Part shown: piece after piece, positions 43,967 through 52,457 of the stretch
How the letters are laid out: each line of letters opens with the position of its first letter
How positions within the stretch are numbered: position 1 is the first letter of the stretch
Source: Scandinavium manionii
Lineage (GTDB): Bacteria; Pseudomonadota; Gammaproteobacteria; Enterobacterales; Enterobacteriaceae
Direction: 5' to 3'
DNA: 64,000 bases
NCBI RefSeq assembly: GCF_024764775.1
Contig: NZ_JALIGC010000038.1
Span: 310,001 to 374,000 of the forward strand
The notes under the pieces: generated by a model
Databases searched by the model: none
Seen by the model: only the letters and a program-made list of their open reading frames with translations
What the model was told of the DNA's origin: nothing
Position numbers and translations under genes: made by a program

Positions 43967-45319
43967 TTATTGGCCCGCGATCTTCATTTCCGGTAGCAGT
44001 ACGGAACCGCACTGAATGTTGCTACGCGTTTCGATATCGTCGGCCACGGTCACGATATTACGCCACATCTCTTTCAGGTTGCCAGCGATGGTGATTTCAC
44101 TCACCGGATACTGGATTTCACCGTTTTCAACCCAGAAGCCTGATGCACCACGAGAGTAATCTCCCGTTACGCCACTCACACCCTGCCCCATCAATTCGGT
44201 GACGACAAGGCCGGTGCCCATCTCTTTAAGCAACTTTTCAAAACTCAAACCCTGGCCCTGAATGCGCCAGTTATGAATGCCGCCAGCATGGCCGGTGCTT
44301 TTCAGCCCCAGTTTGCGGGCAGAGTAGTTAGTCAGCAGCCATTGCGTCAGGATGCCGTCTTTAATGATGTCGCGACGGGAGGTGCGCACGCCTTCGCTGT
44401 CGAACGGCGTCGACGCCAGGCCTTTCAGCAGGTGCGGATGCTCTTCGATAGTCAGCCATTCCGGTAGAATTTGCTGACCGAGTGAGTCCAGCAGGAACGT
44501 GGATTTGCGGTATACCGCACCACCGGCAATGGCACCAACCAGATGACCAAACAGCCCGGTGGCCACTTCATTGGCAAAAATCACCGGCGCTTTCATGGTC
44601 GACAGTTTACGCGGCGAAAGGCGAGACAACGTGCGTCGCGCACAGTCTTCGCCGACAGATTCCGGATCGAGCAGATCGCCCATCGCACGGCCAATGGTGT
44701 AGGCGTAATCACGCTCCATATCACCATTTTCTTCGGCAATGACGCAGCTCGACAGCGAATGGCGGGTCGAGCAATAACTCTGCAGCATACCGTGGCTGTT
44801 GCCGAACACTTTTACGCCGTAGTGGCTGTTGAAGCTGCCGCCTTCGGTATTGGTGATGCGTTTGTCTGCCTTCAACGCCGCTTGTTCAGCGCGCGCGGCC
44901 AGCTCAATAGCTTCGTCCGGCGTCACTTCTGCCGGGTGGAACAGGTCGAGGTCCGGCGCGTCAAAGGCCAGTAACTCCCTTTCCGCCACGCCCGCGAACG
45001 GGTCTGGCGAGGTGTAACGTGCGATATCCAGTGCGGCCTGCACAGTACGCGCGACGGCGTCCGGGCTTAAATCCGTGGTGGACGCGCTGCCTTTGCGATT
45101 CTGATGGTAAACCGTAATCCCCAGGGCGCCGTCGCTGTTAAATTCGACGTTTTCCACTTCGCCGTAGCGCGTGCTGACGCTGATCCCGGTCGATTTACTG
45201 ACTCCGACCTCTGCACTATCAGACTTGCCTGCCGCCAGCTCGAGGGCGGTGGAGACGGCTTTTTCCAGTGCTTTACGCTGTTCTGCAACCTGTGTGATTA
45301 CTTTCATCGCTAATGCCAT
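43967..45319 (-). CDS. pmbA: TldE/PmbA, subunit of the TldD-TldE metalloprotease
   Basis: Partner of TldD in a heterodimeric protease that matures microcin B17 and degrades CcdA in E. coli. TldE lacks the zinc-binding motif itself. It has 450 residues, the E. coli length, and the ending NIQCGSVLLPEMKIAGQ is conserved. The start MALAMKVITQV at 45317-45319 fits E. coli. It is divergent from darP. Confidence 0.96.
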   Translation of the reverse strand: MALAMKVITQVAEQRKALEKAVSTALELAAGKSDSAEVGVSKSTGISVSTRYGEVENVEFNSDGALGITVYHQNRKGSASTTDLSPDAVARTVQAALDIARYTSPDPFAGVAERELLAFDAPDLDLFHPAEVTPDEAIELAARAEQAALKADKRITNTEGGSFNSHYGVKVFGNSHGMLQSYCSTRHSLSSCVIAEENGDMERDYAYTIGRAMGDLLDPESVGEDCARRTLSRLSPRKLSTMKAPVIFANEVATGLFGHLVGAIAGGAVYRKSTFLLDSLGQQILPEWLTIEEHPHLLKGLASTPFDSEGVRTSRRDIIKDGILTQWLLTNYSARKLGLKSTGHAGGIHNWRIQGQGLSFEKLLKEMGTGLVVTELMGQGVSGVTGDYSRGASGFWVENGEIQYPVSEITIAGNLKEMWRNIVTVADDIETRSNIQCGSVLLPEMKIAGQ

Positions 45320-45413
45320 AATGTAGAAAGGAGTTTATTGAAGTCTAACAGAGAACCGTTTTTCAGTGCGCTCCTTAACTGATAACATGTGTCTCTTTTT
45401 TTAGGAGCCTGAG

Positions 45414-45968
45414 ATGACAAAGCAGCCCGAAGACTGGCTCGACGACGTGCCCGGTGATGACGAGATCGAAGATGAAGATAATGAAATCATCTGGGTCAGT
45501 AAAAGTGAAATTAAACGCGACGCCGAGGAGTTAAAAGACCTTGGGGCCGAAATCGTAGAGCTGGGTAAAAACGCGCTGGACAAAATCCCGCTCGATGACG
45601 ACCTGCGTGCCGCCATTGAACTGGCGCAGCGTATCAAGAAAGAAGGCCGCCGCCGTCAGATGCAGCTGATCGGCAAAATGCTGCGAAGCCGTGACGTAGA
45701 CCCAATCCGTCAGGCGCTCGATAAGCTGAAAAACCGCCACAACCAGCAGGTTGCTCTGTTCCACAAACTGGAACAACTACGTGATCGTCTGGTGGATGAA
45801 GGGGATGACGCGGTAGCGGAAGTGCTGAATCTGTGGCCAGATGCCGATCGTCAGCAGCTGCGTTCGCTTATCCGTAACGCGAAGAAAGAGAAAGAAGGCA
45901 ACAAACCGCCGAAATCTTCGCGCCTGATTTTCCAGTATCTGCGCGAACTGGCCGAAAACGCCGGCTAA
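45414..45968 (+). CDS. darP: DarP/YjgA, ribosome biogenesis factor
   Basis: Late 50S-subunit assembly protein that helps shape the peptidyl-transferase centre in E. coli. It has 184 residues, mostly helical and highly charged: an acidic start (WLDDVPGDDEIEDED), then basic helices (RIKKEGRRRQMQLIGKMLRSRD). The start follows TAGGAGCCTG. It is divergent from pmbA and converges on mpl, with two REP units between. Confidence 0.95.
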   Translation: MTKQPEDWLDDVPGDDEIEDEDNEIIWVSKSEIKRDAEELKDLGAEIVELGKNALDKIPLDDDLRAAIELAQRIKKEGRRRQMQLIGKMLRSRDVDPIRQALDKLKNRHNQQVALFHKLEQLRDRLVDEGDDAVAEVLNLWPDADRQQLRSLIRNAKKEKEGNKPPKSSRLIFQYLRELAENAG

Positions 45969-45974
45969 GTTATT

Positions 45975-46098
45975 GCCGGATGGCACTGCGCTTATCCGGG
46001 CTACGGATACACGCCGTGCAGGCCGGGTAAGACGAAGCTGCCACCCGGCAAAAAATCAGCAATCTGTAAGCCCGGTAAGCAAAGCGCCACCGGGCGTG
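45975..46098. repeat. BIME, two REP units
   Basis: GCCGGATGGCACTGCGCTTATCCGGGC, an inverted partner ending CTGCCACCCGGC, and a third unit ending GCGCCACCGGGC fill the gap between darP and mpl. Confidence 0.85.
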
Positions 46099-46102
46099 TT
46101 GA

Positions 46103-47476
46103 TTACTCTGCCGCTTCCGCTTTTTTAGTCAACATATCCAGCAGTTTCTGGTGGATGCCACCGAAACCCCCGTTACTCATCACCAGAATGTGATCGCCCG
46201 GCTGTGCGGATTTCGCGATCATGTCGACCAGCGTATCCACGTCAGCGCTGAAATGCGCAGGCTGAATGCAGGCTTCCGCCACTTCCGCGACCTGCCACGG
46301 AATGTGCTGCGGCTGTAACAGGAACACTTCATCGGCACGGCCAAGAGACGGTGCAAGATCGTCTTTGCAAATGCCCATTTTCATGGTGTTAGAACGCGGC
46401 TCCAGCACGGCAAGAATACGTGCCGTTCCGCCGACTTTGCCACGCAGCGCCTGCAACGTCGCGAGGATTGCGGTCGGATGATGCGCGAAATCGTCGTACA
46501 CGGTGACGCCGTTGGCTTCGCCACGCAGTTCCAGACGACGACGGGCATTGACGAACGAGCCCAGCGCCTCTGCCGCATCGGCAGGCTTTACGCCCACGTG
46601 GCGCGCGGCAGCAATCGCCATCAGACCATTGTGCATGTTGTGCTCGCCCACCAGGCCCCATTTCACCTGACCGACTTTTTCACCGTCGAGGAACACTTCC
46701 CATTCGGCGGCATCGGTAGTGATTTTCTTCGCCTGCCAGTGACCCTGTTCGCCCACCAGTTCCTGCTCGCTCCAGCAGCCCATCGCCAGGGTTTGCTTCA
46801 GGTTGATGTCGTTTTCCGGCGCGATAATACGGCCCTGGCCCGGCACGATGCGCACCAGGTGGTGGAACTGCTTCTGGATCGCTTTCAGATCGTCAAAAAT
46901 ATCCGCGTGATCGAACTCAAGGTTGTTGAGGATCAGTGTGCGCGGGCAGTAATGCACGAACTTGGAACGCTTATCGAAGAACGCGCAGTCATATTCATCG
47001 GCTTCAATCACGAAGAACGGGCTGTCGCCCAGACGCGCGGATACGTCGAAGTTGCCCGGTACGCCGCCTATCACAAAACCTGGTTTATACCCGCAGGCTT
47101 CGAGGATCCACGTCGCCATCCCGGCAGTGGTGGTTTTTCCGTGGGTACCGGCAACGGCCACGACCCAGCGGTCGCGCAGTACAAAGTCATGCAGCCACTG
47201 CGGGCCGGACATGTACGGAATGTTTTTCTCGAGCACCGCTTCAACGCACGGATTGCCACGAGTCATCGCGTTGCCAATGATGACCAGATCCGGCTGAGGC
47301 TCGAGTTGGCTCACGTCATAGCCCTGAATCAGGGAGATACCCTGCTCTTCCAGCAGCGTGCTCATCGGTGGATACACATTGGCGTCCGAACCCGTCACTT
47401 CATGGCCCAGGGAGCGTGCCAGCATCGCCAGCCCGCCCATAAAAGTGCCACAAATCCCCAAAATATGAATGCGCAT
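46103..47476 (-). CDS. mpl: Mpl, UDP-MurNAc:L-Ala-gamma-D-Glu-mDAP ligase
   Basis: ATP-dependent ligase that attaches recycled murein tripeptide to UDP-MurNAc. It has 457 residues. The Mur ligase layout is an N-terminal UDP-MurNAc Rossmann domain (MRIHILGICGTFMGGLA), the ATP loop VAVAGTHGKTTTAGM near 108-122, the central EADEYD near 180, and a C-terminal domain with YDDFAHHPTAI near 330. It is cytoplasmic. It is divergent from fbp. Confidence 0.97.
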   Translation of the reverse strand: MRIHILGICGTFMGGLAMLARSLGHEVTGSDANVYPPMSTLLEEQGISLIQGYDVSQLEPQPDLVIIGNAMTRGNPCVEAVLEKNIPYMSGPQWLHDFVLRDRWVVAVAGTHGKTTTAGMATWILEACGYKPGFVIGGVPGNFDVSARLGDSPFFVIEADEYDCAFFDKRSKFVHYCPRTLILNNLEFDHADIFDDLKAIQKQFHHLVRIVPGQGRIIAPENDINLKQTLAMGCWSEQELVGEQGHWQAKKITTDAAEWEVFLDGEKVGQVKWGLVGEHNMHNGLMAIAAARHVGVKPADAAEALGSFVNARRRLELRGEANGVTVYDDFAHHPTAILATLQALRGKVGGTARILAVLEPRSNTMKMGICKDDLAPSLGRADEVFLLQPQHIPWQVAEVAEACIQPAHFSADVDTLVDMIAKSAQPGDHILVMSNGGFGGIHQKLLDMLTKKAEAAE

Positions 47477-47656
47477 ACGTCATTATCCCTTTTTCATCAG
47501 CCGCGTATTTTACCCTCATGTGAGCGGGCTGAGAAACGCATTTCGGTTAATTCCGTAATTTGCTGGCGCGATTCACCATTACGCGGGATTTTGAATGTTT
47601 GTTAAGATTGTTGGACATTAACCGCTTTACTCAACATCAAATGCAGGGAAAGTGTT

Positions 47657-48655
47657 ATGAAAACGTTAGGTGAATTTATTGTCGAAAAGCAGCACGAGTT
47701 CTCTCATGCGACCGGGGAGCTCACTGCTTTGCTGTCGGCAATAAAACTCGGCGCCAAGATCATCCACCGCGATATCAACAAGGCCGGTCTGGTCGATATC
47801 CTGGGTGCCAGCGGGGCTGAAAATATTCAGGGCGAAACGCAGCAGAAGCTGGACCTGTTCGCCAATGAAAAGCTGAAAGCCGCACTGAGAGCCCGTGATA
47901 TCGTGGCCGGGATTGCCTCCGAAGAAGAAGACGAAATTGTCGTTTTCGACGGCTGCGAGCACGCCAAGTACGTGGTGTTGATGGACCCGCTGGATGGCTC
48001 GTCCAACATCGATGTTAACGTCTCCGTCGGCACTATCTTCTCCATCTACCGTCGCGTGACGCCTGTCGGCACACCGGTAACTGAAGAAGATTTCCTGCAA
48101 CCCGGCAACAAACAGGTCGCGGCCGGTTACGTAGTTTACGGCTCCTCGACCATGCTGGTGTACACCACCGGCTGCGGCGTGCACGCCTTCACCTACGACC
48201 CTTCGCTCGGCGTGTTCTGCCTGTGCCAGGAGCGCATGCGCTTCCCGGACAAAGGCAACACCTATTCGATCAACGAAGGCAACTACATCAAATTCCCGAT
48301 GGGTGTGAAAAAGTATCTGAAGTTCTGTCAGGAAGAAGATAAGAACACCCAGCGCCCGTATACCTCTCGCTATATCGGTTCTCTGGTGGCGGATTTCCAC
48401 CGTAACCTACTGAAGGGTGGGATTTATTTGTACCCAAGCACCGCCAGCCACCCGGAAGGGAAACTGCGTCTGCTGTACGAATGCAACCCGATGGCCTTCC
48501 TTGCCGAGCAGGCGGGCGGTAAAGCCAGCGACGGTAAAGACCGAATTCTGGATATCGTTCCGGATACGCTGCACCAGCGCCGTCCATTCTTCGTTGGTAA
48601 CGAGCATATGGTCGATGATGTGGAACGCTTAATTCGCGAGTTCCCTGAGGCGTAA
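47657..48655 (+). CDS. fbp: Fbp, fructose-1,6-bisphosphatase class 1
   Basis: Mg2+-dependent gluconeogenic phosphatase, inhibited by AMP. It has 332 residues. The metal-binding signature is VLMDPLDGSSNIDVN at about 110-124, the EEE metal region IASEEEDEIV near 88-97, and the substrate region GGIYLYPST near 255. The start follows AGGGAAAGTG. It is monocistronic, followed by a large nested inverted repeat. Confidence 0.98.
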   Translation: MKTLGEFIVEKQHEFSHATGELTALLSAIKLGAKIIHRDINKAGLVDILGASGAENIQGETQQKLDLFANEKLKAALRARDIVAGIASEEEDEIVVFDGCEHAKYVVLMDPLDGSSNIDVNVSVGTIFSIYRRVTPVGTPVTEEDFLQPGNKQVAAGYVVYGSSTMLVYTTGCGVHAFTYDPSLGVFCLCQERMRFPDKGNTYSINEGNYIKFPMGVKKYLKFCQEEDKNTQRPYTSRYIGSLVADFHRNLLKGGIYLYPSTASHPEGKLRLLYECNPMAFLAEQAGGKASDGKDRILDIVPDTLHQRRPFFVGNEHMVDDVERLIREFPEA

Positions 48656-48686
48656 TTCGCCCTGGTCCTTAATGGCCTTCTGAATT

Positions 48687-48763
48687 CGGTGGAACCGTTC
48701 CGCTCACCAAATGTTCCGCAGGTTCCGTAAACCGTACAGAACCTGAACGGAACGATTCCACCG
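48687..48763. repeat. Nested 77-bp inverted repeat between fbp and chemoreceptor gene
   Basis: Outer arms CGGTGGAACCGTTCCG (48687-48702) and CGGAACGATTCCACCG (48748-48763) match at 15 of 16 positions. Inner arms CAGGTTC (48719-48725) and GAACCTG (48739-48745) match perfectly. GTTCCG occurs four times inside on either strand. No T-tract follows. It lies between convergent genes and could be a bidirectional terminator or a small repeat element. Confidence 0.7.
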
Positions 48764-48780
48764 AGCTGAGCGGCTCCCGT

Positions 48781-50349
48781 TTACGCCGCCTGATTCTGCA
48801 ATCTGAACGACGCCATGGCTTCCATCAGTTCGCGGGACTGCTCTTCCAGTGAGCGCGTTGCGGCGGAAGACTGCTGAACCAGCGCCGCATTCTGCTGCGC
48901 GGTTTCATCCATCTGAATCACAGCAATATTCACCTGCTCAATGCCACGGCTCTGCTCCTGCGACGCGCTGGCAATTTCGCGCATCAGTTTAGTCATCCGC
49001 ATCACTTCAGACGCGATTTCGTCCATCGTTTCCCCGGCCTGCTGCGCGAGTTCGCTGCCTTCGCTGACGTGCGTTTGTGAATCACTGATCAGGGTGCGGA
49101 TTTCTTTCGCTGCGTCAGCGCTGCGGCTCGCCAGATTACGCACTTCACCGGCGACCACGGCAAAACCGCGCCCTTGTTCACCGGCGCGTGCCGCTTCGAC
49201 AGAGGCATTCAGCGCCAGAATATTAGTCTGGAAGGCAATCCCGTCAATTACACTGAGGATGTCGCCGATGCGGCTGGAACTGCCGGAAATATCGCGCATT
49301 TTCTCAATGACATAACACACCATTTCGCTGCCGCGATCGGCGGTATCCGACACCGTTTTCGCCAGCTGGTGTGCCTGCTCGGCGTTGTCGGCGTTCTGTT
49401 TCACCGTCGCAGTTATCTGCTCCATGCTCGCCGCCGTTTGCTCCAGCGAGGTCGCCGTGGATTCAGTGCGCTGCGCCAGATTATTGTTGCCAGCGGTCAG
49501 TTCGCGGCTGCCGATATCAATCTGCGAACTGGCGTCACGCACCCGCAGCACCGAGCCCATCAGCGATTCACGCATTTCGCTTATCGCCGCGTTCAAACGG
49601 TTGATCTCCCGGCTGACCGGCGCATTGTCACTGTGGGTCAGATTGCCCGCCGCCACCTGTTCGAGTTGTTCAATCGCCGTGTTCAGCGGCTTGAGCAGCA
49701 TGTTGCGCAGCGCCAGCCAGGCCAGCACAATCACGCCGGCAGTCAGCAGAATGGCGATAACCATCAGCGTCATCACCCGGTTTTTGTTTTTTTGGACCAC
49801 TTTCACTTCGGCCTGCCCGCGGCTGTCGACCCACGTCTGAAACGCCTGCATATCGTTATCAAACTGGCGGGAAACCGGGATCAGATGATTTTCCAGCAGA
49901 TCGTAATAGCTGTCTGCACTTTGCTGATTCAGTGCCGCCAGCATCGGCGTGATGCCCTGTTGGTTATAGGCGGCGTAGCTTTTTGCCACCTTCGCCAGCA
50001 GCTGCGCGCCCTGCTCATCATCGATCGTCGAGGCAATCACGTCGGTCAGCGTTTTTTGCGCCGTCGTGACTTCACGATTGATGTTCTGTACCGATTTTGC
50101 CGCGTCGTCGAGCATCCCGATTTCCATCAATCGGACCGCCTGACCCGCTTCGTTCCGCGCGCGCAGAATAAGCGTATAGCCCTTGTTGAGCTGGACAAGT
50201 TGCTCACCCTGCAGGTGATTTATGCGCGTGAGAGAAGACGAACTTTTGGTGAGTGCGTAAATACCAATGCCGCTGACCAGCAGCAGAAGAAGGGTCATCA
50301 CGGCCAGTAAAGAAAGCAGGCCGGTACGGATTGAAAGCTTTTTCAGCAT
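48781..50349 (-). CDS. Methyl-accepting chemotaxis protein
   Basis: 522-residue transmembrane chemoreceptor. TM1 is at about 8-31 and a periplasmic four-helix ligand domain spans about 32-190. TM2 is at about 192-213, then HAMP (about 214-266). The kinase-control hairpin tip is IDGIAFQTNILALNASVEAARAGEQGRGFAVVAGEVRNLA, with methylation helices on both sides. The C-terminus ends SFRLQNQAA without the NWETF CheR/CheB tether, so it should behave as a low-abundance receptor. The ligand is unknown. It is absent here in E. coli K-12 and lies next to a sugar ABC transporter. Confidence 0.92.
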   Translation of the reverse strand: MLKKLSIRTGLLSLLAVMTLLLLLVSGIGIYALTKSSSSLTRINHLQGEQLVQLNKGYTLILRARNEAGQAVRLMEIGMLDDAAKSVQNINREVTTAQKTLTDVIASTIDDEQGAQLLAKVAKSYAAYNQQGITPMLAALNQQSADSYYDLLENHLIPVSRQFDNDMQAFQTWVDSRGQAEVKVVQKNKNRVMTLMVIAILLTAGVIVLAWLALRNMLLKPLNTAIEQLEQVAAGNLTHSDNAPVSREINRLNAAISEMRESLMGSVLRVRDASSQIDIGSRELTAGNNNLAQRTESTATSLEQTAASMEQITATVKQNADNAEQAHQLAKTVSDTADRGSEMVCYVIEKMRDISGSSSRIGDILSVIDGIAFQTNILALNASVEAARAGEQGRGFAVVAGEVRNLASRSADAAKEIRTLISDSQTHVSEGSELAQQAGETMDEIASEVMRMTKLMREIASASQEQSRGIEQVNIAVIQMDETAQQNAALVQQSSAATRSLEEQSRELMEAMASFRLQNQAA

Positions 50350-50433
50350 GATGTCATTCCCGGTAGCAAAGAGACTTTTGGGCGTAAACAGACAGTATCG
50401 GCTGCTACCGGGTAAACATTAGGGTTCAGGACG

Positions 50434-51435
50434 TTATTGCTTGGTTATCGCCACCGGGACGCGGGTCACCGTCGAGCTTTGGCGGCTTTCCCACAGCACA
50501 GTCAGGCCGCGTTGCAGAGCGATAAAGATGAACAGCAAAATGCCGATGGCGATTTTGGTCCACCACGAACTGAGCGTGCCGTCGAAGTTGATATAGGTCT
50601 GAATCAGCCCCTGAATGCCGACGCCAAACAGCGTACCGAGCACCGTGCCCACACCGCCGCTGAGCAGCGTGCCGCCAATCACCACCGAGGCAATCGCATC
50701 CAGCTCCACGCCCATTCCCGCCAGCGCGTAACCGGCCTGGGTGTAAACGGAGAAGACGATCCCGGCCAGCGTAGCCAGGCCCGTCGACAGCATGTAAATG
50801 CGGATAGTGGTACTGCGGGTGGAAATGCCCATCAGGTTGGCCGACACCGCGCTGCCGCCGATAGCGTAAACCTGATTACCAAAACGCGTGCGGTGCGCAA
50901 CGAACATTCCCGCGACGACTACCAGCAGCATCAGTACGCCCATGGCGCTCAGGCGCCCACCGCCGGGAATCATCCACGCCATGTCCGACAGCGAATCGTA
51001 AATGGGATGGTTAATCGGGATCGACTCTTCTGACACCAGATAACTGACGCCACGCAGGAAGAACATCCCGGCCAGGGTGATGATAAACGCCGGGATTTTC
51101 AGAGCGTCAATCAGCAGGCCCATAAACGCGCCGAATGCGCAGCCCATCAGCAGCACCAGTGGGAACGCCACCAGCGGTGATAATCCCCAGAAGCCGATCG
51201 CCTTGGCGAGAAACACCCCGGTAAAGGCGATCACTGAGCCGACCGACAGATCGATCCCGCCGGAGAGGATCACAAAGGTCATGCCGACGGCGATGATCCC
51301 AAGAAACGCGTTATCGGTGAGGATGTTGCAAATCACGCGTGTCGACGCGAAGCCCGGGAACTGGGTCAGACAATAGAGATAGCCGAGGATAAACACCCCG
51401 AGGGTGATCATCAGCGGCAAATTACGTTTTATCAT
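50434..51435 (-). CDS. yjfF: YjfF, galactofuranose ABC transporter permease
   Basis: Second permease of the YtfQRT-YjfF sugar importer, which in E. coli takes up galactofuranose. It has 333 residues, ribose-type BPD_transp_2 fold with 8-10 membrane segments, and signatures SGGIDLSVGSVIAFTG near 58-73 and GMGVELDAIASVVIGGTLLSGGVGTV near 230-255. It overlaps the ytfT stop by 14 bases and is the last gene of the operon. Confidence 0.94.
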   Translation of the reverse strand: MIKRNLPLMITLGVFILGYLYCLTQFPGFASTRVICNILTDNAFLGIIAVGMTFVILSGGIDLSVGSVIAFTGVFLAKAIGFWGLSPLVAFPLVLLMGCAFGAFMGLLIDALKIPAFIITLAGMFFLRGVSYLVSEESIPINHPIYDSLSDMAWMIPGGGRLSAMGVLMLLVVVAGMFVAHRTRFGNQVYAIGGSAVSANLMGISTRSTTIRIYMLSTGLATLAGIVFSVYTQAGYALAGMGVELDAIASVVIGGTLLSGGVGTVLGTLFGVGIQGLIQTYINFDGTLSSWWTKIAIGILLFIFIALQRGLTVLWESRQSSTVTRVPVAITKQ

Positions 51436-52444
51436 GGCCGCGCACTCCTTTCAGTAAGCTGATAAAGCGCGGTGACTGGACCACCAGCACGCACAGCACC
51501 ACCACCGCTTTCACCACCTGATTGAGCTCCGGCTGGAAGCCCGACAGTAAAATCCCGGTATTCATGCCCTGGATAATCAGCGCGCCAATCACCGACAGCA
51601 GCAGGTTGAAACGCCCGCCCATCAGCGAACCGCCGCCGATTACCACCGCCAGAATGGCGTCCAGTTCCAGCCACAACCCGGCGTTGTTGGCATCTGCGCC
51701 GCGAATATCCGCCGCGACAATCACCCCGGCAATGGCGGCACACACGCCGCTCAGGACGTAGGTCAGCATCACCACGATTCGGGTATTCACCCCGGCGTTT
51801 TTCGCCGCGCGGATGTTAATCCCCACCGCTTCGATAAACATTCCCAGCGCCGTTTTCCGGGTGAACAGCCAGAAAATCACCAGGGTCATCAGCGCGATAA
51901 GCACCGGTGTTGGGAACAGCAACAATTTGCCGCTACCAAACCAGGCGAGGGAGTCCGAATCAAAAGTCACGATTTGCCCGGCGGTGATCAGCTGCGCCAC
52001 GCCACGCCCGGCCACCATTAAAATCAGCGTCGCGACAAACGGCTGGATCTTAAGAATGGCCACCAGAATGCCATTCCACAGCCCGGCCAGCACGCCCGTC
52101 GCCAGCGCCGCCAGCAGCACCATCGGCAAACTGTGCCCGGCGACTTCCATCGACGCCGCCGTAGCGCCGGCAATCGCCATCACTGCGCCGACCGACAAGT
52201 CTATGCCGCCGGTGGCAATCACCAGCGTCATGCCGATGGCCAACAGCGCCACCGGAGCCGCGCGGTTAAGAATGTCTATCGGGCTGCCGAACAGACGACC
52301 GTCCTGTAATACCACCTGGAAAAAATGCGGTGAAACAATGCTGTCGACCACCAATACCAGGATCAATGCCGCGATTTGCGGCATCCCCGTGGGCCAACGG
52401 AAACGGCGTTTTGGCCGTTCAGTTTGAGGGAGAGATTGTGGCAT
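51422..52444 (-). CDS. ytfT: YtfT, galactofuranose ABC transporter permease
   Basis: First permease of the importer. It has 340 residues (E. coli 341), with TGGIDLSVGAVMAIAG and GLWLELDAILAVVIGGGSLMGGRFN as the conserved loops that contact the ATPase. The start at 52442-52444 (MPQSLPQTERPKRRFRWPTG) follows AAGGAGTACGACGTG. The frame open from 52474 would begin inside the end of ytfR. Confidence 0.94.
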   Translation of the reverse strand: MPQSLPQTERPKRRFRWPTGMPQIAALILVLVVDSIVSPHFFQVVLQDGRLFGSPIDILNRAAPVALLAIGMTLVIATGGIDLSVGAVMAIAGATAASMEVAGHSLPMVLLAALATGVLAGLWNGILVAILKIQPFVATLILMVAGRGVAQLITAGQIVTFDSDSLAWFGSGKLLLFPTPVLIALMTLVIFWLFTRKTALGMFIEAVGINIRAAKNAGVNTRIVVMLTYVLSGVCAAIAGVIVAADIRGADANNAGLWLELDAILAVVIGGGSLMGGRFNLLLSVIGALIIQGMNTGILLSGFQPELNQVVKAVVVLCVLVVQSPRFISLLKGVRGHDKT

Positions 52445-52457
52445 CACGTCGTACTCC

